In this document: one piece after another, positions 1 through 11,048 of the stretch
How positions within the stretch are numbered: the stretch's first letter is position 1
Layout: every line of letters begins with the position of its first letter
Assembly: GCA_009193035.1 (NCBI GenBank)
Contig: SWDT01000065.1
Location: forward strand, 237,111 to 301,110
From: Halicephalobus mephisto
Taxonomy: Eukaryota; Nematoda; Chromadorea; Rhabditida; Panagrolaimidae
Length of the DNA: 64,000 bases
Direction: 5' to 3'
Program-made: the position numbers and the translations under genes
Notes under the pieces: generated by a model
What the model was told of the DNA's origin: nothing
The model's database searches: none
The model's input: only the letters and a program-made list of their open reading frames with translations

Positions 1-40
1 AGTTTTTAGATAATTTATGAAGTAATTTTAAATATTTTAG

Positions 41-1204
41 CATATTGAAAAACTTGCACTTGGAAAACTTCCTGTAGAATTTAATGTTAATGTTTTAACA
101 ATGGGATTTTGGCCTAATTACACTCCGATGGATGTTCATATTCCTGCTCAACTTTGTGAATTTCAACAAACTTTTAATGATTATTATATTGAAAGAAACA
201 AAGGAAGAAAATTGACATGGCAATATTCCTTGGCGAATGCGTTGATGATTGCGAATTTTAAAAAAGGAAAAAAAGAATTAGATGTTAGTCTTTTTCAAGC
301 ACTTGTTTTGTTTATGTATAATGACAAAGATTCTTTTACTTTTTTGGAAATTTTAAACTACACTAAAATTGGTAAGTTTTTAACTTGAAGGAAATTTAAT
401 GTTGAATGATTTTTAGAAGAGAAAGAATTAATCAGAACTCTTTTGTCTCTTGTGGGAAAAACGCCTATTCTTACGAGGACAAAAGGAGAAAAAGCGAAAA
501 TTTCTCATGATGAAGTATTTTCTTTCAATGATGAGTTTACAGATAAAAATTACAAAATAAGAATTTCCCAAGTTCAAATGAGAGAAACGGTATGTTATTT
601 TTGGACATAATTAATTTTGATTTTAAAAAATAAGTAGTTTTATTTAATTTCTAAAACTAGTTGATTTTGATTTTTAAACATAGTTGATTTTTTTAAAAAT
701 AATTAATTTTAATTTTAAAAAATAAGTAGTTTTATTTAATTTCTAAAACTAGTTGATTTTTATTTTTAAAAATAAGTAGTTTTATTTAATTTCTAAAACT
801 AGTTGATTTTTATTTTTAAAAATAAGTAGTTTTATTTAATTTCTAAAACTAGTTGATTTTGATTTTTAAACATAGTTGATTTTTTTAAACATAATTAATT
901 TTGTAATCTTTTAACAGTTGATTTTTAAAAGTAGTTAATTTTGTTACTTTTTTAGGAGAAAGAAAAAGAACAAACAGAAGAAGAAATTCAACAAGATAGA
1001 ATTTACGTCATTGATGCTAATATTGTGAGATTGATGAAGCAACATCAAACTATGGTTCACAATAATTTGATTACTCAATTAATTTCGCAATTGAGATTTA
1101 ATGCTCGTCCGCAAGACTTGAAGAAGAGGATTGAATCTTTGATTGAACGGGATTACATGGCTAGGGATGAAAAAGATCCTCAGCTTTATAAATATGTAGC
1201 TTAA
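41..1204 (+). CDS. cul-4: Cullin-4, C-terminal part (5' end outside window)
   Basis: CUL4 is the scaffold of CRL4 ubiquitin ligases: its N-terminus binds DDB1 and substrate receptors, its C-terminus binds the RING protein RBX1. Three exons are visible, 41-371, 417-589 and 956-1204, joined by GTAAG...TTTTAG and GTATG...TTTTTAG introns in frame; the stop is TAA. The first exon carries the cullin-homology segment VNVLTMGFWPNYTPMDVHIP. The last exon is the winged-helix/neddylation domain with DANIVRLMK, whose lysine is the expected NEDD8 acceptor, then DLKKRIESLIERDYMARD and the cullin terminus YVA. The DLKKRIESLI-RDYM wording fits CUL4 better than CUL1 or CUL3. An AG at 39-40 is the acceptor of the first visible exon, so earlier exons lie upstream. 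The stop lies 60 bp from the stop of the convergent gene, so the 3' UTRs probably overlap. Confidence 0.9.
600..900. repeat. Tandem repeat inside cul-4 intron
   Basis: Units of about 49 bp built around AAGTAGTTTTATTTAATTTC and ACTAGTTGATTTT recur four times and fill the last visible cul-4 intron. The intron is long for this gene only because of this array. Confidence 0.75.
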
Positions 1205-1264
1205 AGCAATGCCTGATGTAAACTTTATTTTATAAATTGGAAGATTATTAGATATTTTGGAGTT

Positions 1265-4200
1265 TTAATGTCCAGTGTCGTAATTCGGGTAGTTTTGAGG
1301 TCTTAAGTACATGTAAGCGTTCTCGACGGGATCGTAATGCCATGTGAGATATCCGTTGAAAACTGTTCCGTTGCAAGAAAATCTGACTCCGTTTAGATTT
1401 GCTGCTCCACATAGACTTCCATCATTAGCATCGAACCACCATCCGGTATTTTTGTATTCTTGAGAACAATTGAATTTAGTATTGTCGTTGTCGAATGCGA
1501 CAAATTTGGGTCCTAATTCATTTTTGTTCCATCTTATCCATCCGTCGTATCTTGGATTACTTTCATTTCCGCCTTGACAGTAATTTGGAATGTAAACTGC
1601 GTATTGGTAATCGGCTGAATAAACGGAAAAAATGGGATATGTACATTCGGTGGTTTCGTCCGGGAAGGGACCTGCAGGACATCTTTCGATTATTATTCTG
1701 AGGGAAGTGGAGGTTTGGTTCGTCATTAGGTGGAGTTGAGTTAGTCCTAACCAGACGGTTTTGCTGGAAGGATCTCCGAAACCGTTTTCGTATTCTTTGA
1801 AAGTTTTATCCATTGTTGAATTTCCTCCAGATAACAATGTCCAACCTCCGTTATCGGTTTCCATATCACAATATACGAGAGTAGGTAATCCTGGATAAGG
1901 ATCATCACCATAAGTAGCTCCGATATCGACATTGTACACTCCATTCGATTTTTTTTTGTGATAAACATAGACATCAGCACAATGTCTGTTGGGTAAGTAC
2001 TGGGAGCAATCGGAACCTCCGTAAGGAGCTGTGCAGTTGCAATGATAGGACCCGGGATCGTTGATGCAGATTCCATGACCGACGTCGGTTCCACAAAGAG
2101 TAGAATTGTCGCATTCGTTGATGTCCTTACATATATAACCGTTTCCAGAATATCCAGGATCACATACACAAGTAGGTGTCCCGAAGAGATTGACACATTG
2201 TCCATGCGAAGAACAAGATATTGGTTGAGAACTCAATTGGCCGTTGGCACACTGGTATAAGGTCGTGCAGTCACTGCTGACCCATGTCGTGTTCGCTGAA
2301 AATTAAATCGATATATTAAAAAAATTATTTTATGAAATTTTGGACTTTTTTATCTGTAATTTCAGTGTAAAAAATATTTATAAAATAATAAAACTAATAA
2401 ATTTCAAAATTGGAATAAAAATTAAAAAATTATCTTTGAAATTTTGATATAAAAAATTCTGGATTTCGATCTTTCGCAAATCCACTATATGGAATCTAAT
2501 CGATTGTGTTTTTGATTATATACATTTTCAGAGATTTTCGTTCTAAGAAGAGATTCTAAAAATGTTTAATTTTTGATGTTGATTATTGTTGTTATCTTAT
2601 GGCTTATGTTGTAATTTCTGTTGAATCGGACACTATCTGAGTACAAGCCACACAGCGTTGGTCCTGAAGGGAAACACCCTGATAAAAAGACACTCCCAGT
2701 AATCGAGTTTTAGCGGAACTTTCCAAATTCGTAGATATTCGGAAGTTCCGGCATACTGCTGGGTGTGGCGAAGGCGGGCTTCCCATTGACCCCTAAGGTC
2801 GACTTTGGCCTACGGATCCGCTGGGGCTAGCAGCACTCGGACTCGCTTTTATCTCCACACTTATTGTGTATATCCATTGTCTTCCATAAGGGAGTTTGTC
2901 TAAAATATGTAAGGCTAACAGGGGGAAGGGGGTCTCAGGAAAGCGCCATGTAAACCTTACATATTTTAGGCAAACTTTCTAAATTAAAAAGAGCTAAAAT
3001 AACCTGTAAAGAAGCTTGCCTAAAATATGCAAGGCTTACATGATACTTTTCTGGAATCCTCCTCCCCCTGTGAGTCTTACATATTTTGGGCAAGTTCCCT
3101 AATTGGTAATCAGTATGTTCGATCACCTTATTCTAGATACTTTTTGTTCGAATTTGAGGATGATTATAATTTTCGTCTTAGATATGTAAAATTATGTAAA
3201 TTTTTCCAAACTTACGTGGATAGTAATTTCCATAAACGTCGGTACAGCCACATTGATCCAGAGGTTTACAGGCGAAATTGAATCCTTGTGAATTGTCATT
3301 GGGATCGACGTAATATCCGGGGAAACAGATGCATCCTTCTCGATAACTGTCTTGACAAAATGTAGAATTTCCCAAAAATGGTTCAGAACATGTATTTTGA
3401 CAATTTGGAGTTTTCAAACTGTAAGTCGAAAAACTCGGACAACTATAAGGACAATCAGTATCTCTCCAACTACTTATGTCAGCAACTAAAATTATATTAT
3501 TTTTTATTTAAAATAAATAAAATAAAACTTACATGGAACTTGCGATTGACAACTTAGGGCAAAAGCAGCAAGAGCGTCGCACTTGGAAGCTCCGTGACAG
3601 ACATCGTAGACACAGTCGTTGAAGGAATTTAAAACTACATCTTCTCCGAGAATTTGACAGACGCCAAAGGGTCCTTTTCCGTCGATTGCTTGTTGGATCA
3701 GACTGCATTTTTGTTGAGCTGCACCGGTATTCTGGAAATCCGAATTAAAATAAATTTAAAAATAAAATCACTGTTAGTAGTAAATTCAAAAACTTTATGT
3801 TTATAAAAGTTTCGAAAGACAGATCATAAGAAACATTCCATGGACGGGAAAATATAAGAGGAAAAAATATAAAATATGAGATAAATCACTAATTATGTGT
3901 GGAAATCTGCTTTTGGGATTGGGCTTAGGCATCTAGGTTATGGTGATAACAACCCTATGCAAAATTTTAGGATACCATAATTGGTTTGATATTTTTTCCA
4001 TCTTATATTTCTTCCTACTACCTGAAGATCCGTGGACGGAAAAATATAAGATATGAGATAAATCACTAATTATATGTGGAAATCTGCTTTTGGGATTGGG
4101 CTTAGGCATCTAGGTCATGGTGATAACAACACTGCTCAAGACTTTAGGATACCATAATTGGTTTACTATTTTTTCCATCTTATATTTCTTCCTACTGCCG

Positions 4201-7200
4201 AAACATTTTACGTAATTTTGCACATTTTCCGGCACAAAAAATTAGATGTTTTTAAATTTGAACAAAAAGTACTCAGGATGAGGCAACAGAACCCATAGAC
4301 TCTGAATCTCTCGAATCTGAAGACCAACCTTTAATTCTGACTTCAGATTCAGAATCTATGGGTTTCATTACTTCCATATGGGTACTTTGTTCAAATTTAA
4401 AGACATCTAATTTTTTGTGGCAGATTTCTGTACAAAAATAGTAAAAGTTACCTATGCAAAAAGGGTTGATTAAAACGGCTGTAATGTATCAGATATCTTA
4501 TATTTTACGTACCGATACATTGAATATAATGTATCCGACACATTACAATCGTTTTAATAATCGGTATATTATATACTACATACAAAAGATATCTCTAATG
4601 TATCGATATGTAGATTGAGTACAATATGAAAGTGAATTATTTCGATGTATTTAATACAGTAAATATAATGTATCAAATACATCAAAGTCATTGTAATATA
4701 CTCATACACTATATAACATACAAAAGATATCTCTAATGTATCGATACGTAGATTGAGTATAATATGAAAGTGAATTATTTCGATGTATTTAATACAGTAG
4801 ATATAATGTATCCAATACATCAAAATCATTGTAATCTATTCATACATTATATAACATACAAAAGATATCTCTAATGTATCGATACATAGATTGAGTACAA
4901 TATTAAAGTGAATTATTTCGATGTATTTAATACACTATATACCATGTATCTTTTTTGTGTGTAAAATGAGTTTTAATAAAAGAATATTCAAGTACTGTAC
5001 TCAGTGTATTTGGAAATATAATTTTTAACTGCAATTTTAGAACGAAAATATGGTTTACTATATAATGAGAACTTTAGATTAAAAGTTATGAAAAAACTTA
5101 CACAACGTGTATTATTCTGAACGACTTCTCCCAAAACACAGCCGTTGGCAGTCGTGTTTGTTACCCAGGTATCTGCGAATTGAGCGACGGCCATGGAACT
5201 TCCAGAATCACAAGGAAGATTCAAGGTCGTTCCGTTGGGGGTTCTGTAGTCGTTAGTACAATGTCCGTCGATGTTCCCCAGGACTCCACAGAGAGTATCA
5301 GCCCCGTAGAATTCAGTAGATTGTGGAACAGTGACGCAGATTTTGGGATACCCGGTGTTGAAGTAGTAGTCAACAACTGCTCTGCTTATTTTGTCCGAAA
5401 CTTGGATGTGATGACCGGACTTCATGACGATCACCTGGGGGTTGTAGGCACTGGGGTAGTAGTAGGGGTAGAAGACCCTGATTCCGTTGACGTAGAGTTT
5501 TGAATTTTTGTCGAAATAAAATTTTATACTTTGGGTGACTACGGTAACTGTCTCGATAGTGGACACTTTCGCCGCCCAAGGAAGGAACTTGTTCGTGATC
5601 GAGACGGAGAAGTCGTCGGAATTGCACTTTTTCGTCAGTATATGCGGACAAGTTCCTTGGTAATCATAAGTGGCTTTATCGAAGGTACGGTAATGGGGAT
5701 CTCCAGTCACACAAGTACTAGCAGTTTTTTCCGTACAGGAGTACCGAGGATCACCAGCATATCCCACAGGACAACTACAGACTTTCTGATGGTTGAATAC
5801 CGTACAATTTGCGTTTCTTCCACAATCCCCTGGACGACAGATGATCTGATTATCACAGTACTTTCCTGTATAATCGTCAGGACAATTGCAACTGAAAAAA
5901 TTTCACCGAAAATTATCAATTTTCGAGGTTATTGACGTACTTTGAAGTAATCAGAAAACAGAAAAAATACTTTAAATCCTACTTTAGGGTTTGGCTGGAT
6001 TAAAAAATAATATTCCAAAAAATAATTACAGTATTTAATTTTTCAGATTTATCAGCACAAACGTTTTCGTTTTTGAAAAGTTAAATTAATTGTAAAGTTA
6101 TTATTGAAATTATTTTTTGAAAATTATTTGTAAATTAAAAATAGTTGAAAATGAATTAAATTTTCGTCTGTACCGAGGTCAGTAAATCCGTCGACATCAA
6201 AACGAAAAATAAAATTTGCAATTTTCGCGTGATATTCTGACAGATCAGTTAAATTCAAAGTAGAACCTACAGTAAGCTTACAACATTCTAACAGATTAGT
6301 CCAAATCAGAATTATCGATTTTTTAAATCTTAAATTTTCGAATTTCAATTAATTCGAAAATTCGATTTCGAAGTTTAAATTTAAATTAATTCAGAAGTTC
6401 GAATTCGAATTAATTTAGAAGTTTAAATTTAAATTAATTTAGAAGTTTGAATTTAGAATTAGAATTAATTCAGAAGTTTGAATTCGAATTAATTTAGAAT
6501 TTGAATTAATTCAGAAGTTTGAATTTAAATTAATTTAGAAGTTTGAATTCGAATTAATTCAGAAGTTCGAATTAGAATTAATTTAGAAGTTTGAATTTAA
6601 ATTAATTCAGATATTTGAATTTAAATTAATTTAGAATTTAGAATTCGAATTAATTCAGAAGTTCAAATTAATTCGAAAATTCAATTCGAAGTTTGAATTC
6701 GAATTAATTTAAAAGTTCGAATCTGAATTAATTCGAAATTGGTTTGAAAGTTCAGAAATCGACAATTTTGATCAAGATTTTTACATTTATATTTATAAAA
6801 ACTTTAAAATTAAAATTTACAGCTTATTTGCAATATTCGAGAAAACTGGTTTGTGTAATTTTTGTACGAAAATTTAATTTAATTTTAATGTTGATTATTT
6901 TATAATTTTTTGTATAAATTCGAAAAACTTACATAAAATTGTATTTACTCAGAATCACACAGGTGCCGCCGTTGTGACATGGATTCTGTCCATTGACGTT
7001 GCAGATGGAGCAGTTTGAATCCGCAAGAACTTCTTTGTACTTGTTCAGCTCGTGTTCGTACTCCTGAATCCTCGCTTTTTGATGATTTAGTTCCTGACAG
7101 ACGGAATCTCCAGATTCGCAAAATTCGGTCCTAAACAACTTTCATCACGAAAATTCACTTTTTTACTTACTGTACGAGATTCAGAAGACAGAATCCAACT

Positions 7201-7235
7201 ACCAAAATGAATAAATTTAATTTTCGAATAATCAT
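1265..7235 (-). CDS. Secreted EGF / VWD-C8-TIL / fibrinogen-domain protein
   Basis: Six exons on the minus strand, 7171-7235, 6933-7130, 5102-5891, 3533-3731, 3216-3485 and 1265-2295, total 2553 nt and encode 850 residues in frame. Residues 1-23 are a signal peptide (LFILVVGFCLLNLV). A charged helix of about 30 residues follows, then an EGF repeat (NPCHNGGTC ... CNCPDDYTGKYC) and a second EGF-like repeat. A von Willebrand type D domain begins near residue 148 (CVTGDPHY) and is followed by a C8 cysteine block (352-417) and a TIL-like block (CGCTDVYGNYYP, then WVSSDC). Two more EGF units follow, one with the calcium-binding start DINEC. The last 240 residues are a fibrinogen C-terminal domain (YCDMETDNGGWTLL, GWWFDANDGSLCGAANLNG). 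The role is presumably extracellular matrix or recognition; this is inferred from domains only. A TTTTCAG about 37 nt before the ATG could be a trans-splice site. AATAAA lies 3' of the stop. Confidence 0.85.
2620..2880. other. GC-rich unidentified block in intron
   Basis: This block is clearly GC-richer than the AT-rich intron around it. It holds an open frame on the minus strand (2604-2786) with no ATG-supported gene context. CTTATGG at 2597-2603 and CCATAAG at 2884-2890 bracket it as a short inverted repeat, so it may be an inserted element. I do not recognise the family. Confidence 0.4.
2888..2980 (+). mobile_element. Palindromic MITE family A, copy 1
   Basis: A 93-bp element begins AAGGGAGTTTGTCTAAAATA and ends with the near-complement (TATTTTAGGCAAACTTTCT). 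A related copy lies at 3010-3100 in the opposite orientation and another at 33436-33528. The centre is GGGGGAAGGGGG. Confidence 0.75.
3010..3100 (-). mobile_element. Palindromic MITE family A, copy 2 (inverted)
   Basis: This copy is opposite in orientation to the one 30 bp upstream. It has the same terminal pattern (GAAGCTTGCCTAAAATATGC ... GGGCAAGTTCCCT) and the C-rich complement of the centre. The two copies form a large inverted repeat within one intron. Confidence 0.75.
3838..4204. repeat. Direct duplication of a ~175-bp palindromic unit
   Basis: Two adjacent copies (about 3838-4026 and 4029-4204) share GGAAATCTGCTTTTGGGATT and GGATACCATAATTGGTTT. Each starts near GGACGGGAAAATATAAG and ends TTCCATCTTATATTTCTTCC, so the unit is itself imperfectly palindromic. 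Confidence 0.75.
4233..4420. mobile_element. 188-bp inverted-repeat element
   Basis: The left end (CACAAAAAATTAGATG ... AAATTTGAACAAA) and the right end (TTTGTTCAAATTTAAAG ... CATCTAATTTTTTGTG) are inverted complements over about 45 bp. Inner segments AACCCATAGACTCTGAATCT and AGATTCAGAATCTATGGGTT continue the palindrome. There is no coding potential. Confidence 0.75.
4455..4960. repeat. Tandem array of ~138-bp ATGTATC-rich units
   Basis: About three units carry ACATACAAAAGATATCTCT, then TGAGT(A)CAATATGAAAGTGAA and a TATTTCGATGTATTTAATAC segment. The same ATGTATC/AAAACGGC vocabulary recurs near 14.0-14.6, 33.6-34.1 and 39.9 kb, so this is a dispersed family. Confidence 0.75.
6340..6760. repeat. 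Tandem AATTCAGAAGTTTGAATT repeats
   Basis: Degenerate units of about 30 bp (GAATTAATTTAGAAGTTTGA) fill the intron between exons 2 and 3 of the VWD/fibrinogen gene. Confidence 0.75.
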
Positions 7236-7587
7236 TTTTTTCCAAATGACTTCACAAAGGACGGAATTTTATCTGAAAAGTTTCCTTATAATTGTCCTGA
7301 ACAAGGCTTCATTTAACTCCTTATCAATCTTCCTGAAGCCACTCCTTAGGACAAAAAAGTTTAACTTTGATCAAACGTGACCAGATAAACGTTTTTAGGA
7401 GCATCTGTAGGAAGAAGGATCTGAACAAAGGAGTGCTGTAGGGGCGCCCATTTGAGAACAGATAATGGGTGTGATTTACCCCGTACTGAGGTCTTTAAAG
7501 AAATCAGTGCCGAAGTTTATCAAACAACATAAAAGTTAAATTAACTTTTTACATAGCAATTACCAAGTCGATTTGATCAACTATTAC

Positions 7588-7960
7588 AGGCATGCTGCAG
7601 GTTTAATTTTGATTTCGAAATGTTCAAAAATGTAAATAAAAAAGTATCAATCTATTTAGATAAACGTTGCGCGCATACTGCAGGTTTAATTTTGATTTCG
7701 ACATTGATCAATTTGGTAAAATTTTGCGAGAAAACTGCAGATTTAATTTTGATTTCGAAATGTCCATAAATGTAAATACAAAAGAATCTAGGTAAACATT
7801 GCGCGCATATTGCAAGTTTAATTTTGATTTCGATATTGATCAATTTGGTAAAATTTTGCGAGAAAACTGCAGATTTAATTTTGATTTCGAAATGTTCATA
7901 AATGTAAATTTAAAAATGTTCCCCGATCTAGCTAACGTTGCACGCATGCTGCAGATTTTA
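7588..7960. repeat. ~130-bp tandem repeat, intergenic
   Basis: Units share CTGCAGATTTAATTTTGATT, TTGATCAATTTGGTAAAATT and a GCGCGCAT core. Roughly 2.5 copies are present upstream of the VWD/fibrinogen gene. Confidence 0.7.
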
Positions 7961-8643
7961 TTTTTAGTTTAATTTCGACGTCGATCAGCTAATGCTGAAA
8001 TCCATCAAACAATCAAAATCAAAGTTAAATTAACTTTTCACACAATAATTTTTTAATTGATTTGGTCGATTATTGCAGGCAGATTGCAAATTTTATTTGA
8101 ATTTCAGAATCTTTATAAATGAAAATATAAAAATTGATTCATCTGTCGAAATATATCAAGTAAATTGTAAATTTTATTTTAATTTCGATTTTTTCGCAGA
8201 TTTCGACACAAAATAAAATTTGTAATTTTTCTGTAATATTCAAGCGGATTCATTACTGTTTTTAAATTTACATTTATGGAAATTTTGAAAAAAATAAAAT
8301 TTAGATTTATGAAAATTTCGAAATAAAAATAAAATTTACATTTATAGAAATTTTGAAAAAAAATAAAATTTACATTTATGGAAATTTTGAAAAAAATAAA
8401 ATTTAGATTTATGAAAATTTCAAAATAAAAATAAAATTTGGATTTATGAAAATTTCGAAAAAAAATAAAATTTACAGTTTATTCATAATATTCGAGCAGT
8501 GTTCAAGTCTGTGAAAACATCGATATTAAAATCAAATTAAATTTTCGCACAATTGGGTAAACTAGCCTAATGTTGCAAGCAGACTGCAGATTTTAATTTT
8601 GATTTCAACTTTGATGTCGAACTCTTTATAGATCTTGGTACAA

Positions 8644-8729
8644 ATACCGTATTTCCTCTAAAATAAGTCCAGAGACTTATTTTTCCAATCATCTCTCAGA
8701 AGGAACTTATTTTAGAGGAAATACGGTAT
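8644..8729. mobile_element. 86-bp element with 25-bp perfect terminal inverted repeats
   Basis: Positions 8644-8668 (beginning ATACCGTATTTCCTCTAAAA) and 8705-8729 are exact reverse complements over 25 bp, with a 36-bp spacer. TA dinucleotides at both tips are consistent with a TA-targeting MITE. The transcript would fold into a long hairpin. Confidence 0.8.
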
Positions 8730-9113
8730 GTCGACATCAAAGTTAAAATAAAATCTGTAATTTTTTTTTTAAATTTTAGTAAATTTACTTTTTTTAAATT
8801 AACGTTTTTGAAAACTTTAAAATAAAAAAATCTATAATTTTTTTTGTAAAATTTTAGTAAATTAACGTTTTTGAAAACTTCAAAATAAAAAATCTGTAAT
8901 TTTTTAAAATTTTAGTAAATTTACTTTTTTTAAATTAACGTTTTTGAAAACTTTAAAATAAAAAAATCTGTAATTTATTAGAAAAATTCAAACATATATG
9001 TCGAAATCAAGATAAAATCTGCAGTTTGCTTGCAAGATTCAGAAAAAGTCACTTTATATAATTATCGAACAAAAAATTCATTTTGATTTTTATTTCGATT
9101 TTTTAAATAAATT

Positions 9114-9269
9114 TTAACAGAGGAAAATTTGAATTTTTTTATTATTTTTCAAAGATAATTTTTTTATACATTTTTGAAGTTCGATGGCGTGATGGATGGA
9201 GGGGTTGTTAAAGATAATGCTGAATTTCAAGAGCAGTGAATTCACTGGAATAACCAGGTTGAGGAGTGC
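9114..9269 (-). other. Orphan exon, possible receptor fragment
   Basis: A good acceptor (TTTTTCAG) precedes a 51-codon open frame ending in TAA, including ALLNLVIPVNSLLLKFSI and NNPSIHHAIE. It resembles the last membrane segment and tail of a chemoreceptor, but no convincing upstream exon is visible. A pseudogene remnant is likely. Confidence 0.25.
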
Positions 9270-10118
9270 CTGAAAAAGGTCAAACATCATTGAGGACAAA
9301 AATCACATTAATGTAAAAATTAAAAACAAAATTTTTTACGAAATTTTTTCAATACGAATTTAAAAAAATTTTATATTTTCAAACTTTATCCAAAAACTGC
9401 AAATAAAGAGATTTTTGAAAGCTGGAGATATGCTGATCTTTATAAATAATCACTTTGGTTTTTTGTATGTTTAATTTACAGAAATATTTGTGAAAAAATA
9501 AAAAAAGAAAAAAATTCTTAACAAAAATAAATTTTAAATTCTTGCTCTCCCTGACTACCGTATGTTTTCGTGTTAAGACATTTTTCGCGCGCTTGCAAGA
9601 TTTCGTAATTTTGGTTTGGCTTTTTCCCACTTTTTGTTGTTAGTTTTCTTTATTTATTTTTTACTTTTTTGTTTATTTTTAATTTTCTTATTTATTTTAT
9701 ACTTTTTGTGTGATCATCGTACGTGTACTGTAGTATTTTTATAATATTTATTTTTAATTTACTTTGTAAAAATAAAAGAAATTGTAGTCATGATTTGCCG
9801 CTGAAGTTTACTTTCTCCTGTGAATGTCCTTATGTGTATTATTCGTCGTGATTAGTTTCTTATTTGCCGTTCATAGAATACTATTAAATTATTAGGCAGA
9901 TCCTGTACTTTTCCGTGAACTTTTATTTCATCTTAATTTGCTAGTTAGCCACAGAACCTTCTAGTCATTCCCAAAATATCAAGTCTGATTTTCTGACTTT
10001 AGTTTGGCTCTTTTATATCCTAGCTTCTGATTCTTACTATCCTAATGTTCGCGACTTCTCATAAATGTTCTTTCGACAATGTTTTCATATCAATCATTGA
10101 TTTTTTCTTTTCAGAAAC

Positions 10119-10884
10119 ATGGATATTGTGGACTTGGATGATGTCAAACTCGAGAATGGAGAGAAGGTTGTTATCAAGGAATCTTTCAATGATCCAAGAA
10201 AGATCCTCACTCGTGAAAACCTCTTTTTGTCGATTCATTTCTCTTTGATTCTCCTTTCTCTGGTCAATGCATACTTGTTCTTCATGTACCCATTCTATGA
10301 ATTTGGATTTAACACCATATTCTTCGGCATCATGGGTTTCATGAGTTTCTTCAGAAAACGTGAAATTTACTACGTCATGCACATCCTTTACGTAAGTTTT
10401 TTAAGTTACTTTCATCGAATAAGAACAACCTGTTTTCGATGGCATACTATGGAGAATATTTTTTCGAATACACCTTAGCGCTTTCATATATCATCATTAA
10501 CCATCAAAAATGAACAAGAACCATATTTTGTGTATCCTGATCCAAAAGGCTCTAGATTTATTTAAGTGGAATATAGTTCCAAAATACTGATCACGAACTC
10601 ATTGTCGCGAAAACTGAAATTGTAAACTATTTTGATTTCCAAAAGCTTCAGATTGAAACTATTTCCCCTTTATGTAACAGTAATTTTATCCAATTTTGTT
10701 TCAGAGTGTCTTTTTGATGCTGTTCGCGACCTATCTCTTCTTCAAAATCCGAAGTGTCGACCTTGGCAATCCTATTTTAATGTTGACCTACGTATTCTAC
10801 GGGTTTTTCTTCTCAACAGTCAACTATCTCATGTTCTACTTGATCTGCAAAGCCCATGACATTCTACTTAAGGAATTACAATAA
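10119..10884 (+). CDS. Small four-helix membrane protein A
   Basis: Two exons, 10119-10391 and 10705-10884, join in phase 0 and encode 150 residues. After a polar N-terminus of about 35 residues (MDIVDLDDVKLENGEK) there are four hydrophobic segments: LFLSIHFSLILLSLVNAYLF, FNTIFFGIMGFMSFF, the helix spanning the exon junction (YVMHILYSVFLMLFATYLFF) and MLTYVFYGFFFSTVNYLMF. The short tail is charged. No signal peptide or named domain is recognised. The pattern FGIMGF ... exon end in helix 3, phase 0, is shared with the two minus-strand genes next door, so I take all three as paralogues. CTTTTCAG ends 4 nt before the ATG, which looks like a spliced-leader acceptor. The gene is convergent with the next gene; the stops are 165 bp apart. 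Confidence 0.7.
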
Positions 10885-11048
10885 GTTGTCAACTTGGGTG
10901 GTAATCTTGGTTTGTTGTTGTTTTGACCAGTTTGTTAGTTTGTATTTGACTTTTGATAAATTGTTTGTGACCATTGAAAAACGGTTATTTTCATAGTTTA
11001 CGGGTTATAGTAAGCTATAGAATTAAAATTTTTATTGAAATTTAAAAT

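Larger units (their letters stand above)
7236..10118. other. Intergenic region, repeat-rich
   Basis: Beyond the listed repeats, hairpin and orphan exon, the stretch is AT-rich with (G)AAAATAAAATTTACATTTAT-type repeats at 8260-8500 and TAAATTAACGTTTTTGAAAAC repeats at 8770-8980. I see no other gene. Confidence 0.5.

Noticed and set aside
1747..2205. 152-codon minus-strand frame inside the fibrinogen exon
   Set aside because: Out of frame with a domain-bearing exon on the same strand.
2604..2786. 60-codon minus-strand frame in the GC-rich intronic block
   Set aside because: No good acceptor or domain; composition alone explains it. Kept as an unidentified block.
4569..4829. 86-codon minus-strand open frame with repeating IHYIYCIKYIEIIHFH
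   Set aside because: It is only the translation of the 138-bp tandem array; no splice or start context.
5180..5935. Plus-strand frames opposite the VWD exon
   Set aside because: Antisense shadows of a cysteine-rich coding exon.
9379..9630. 83-codon minus-strand frame upstream of the orphan exon
   Set aside because: Lysine/phenylalanine-rich translation of AT-rich DNA without splice context.
10059..10382. 107-codon frame antisense to four-helix gene A
   Set aside because: Shadow of the real exon on the plus strand, which has proper splice sites.
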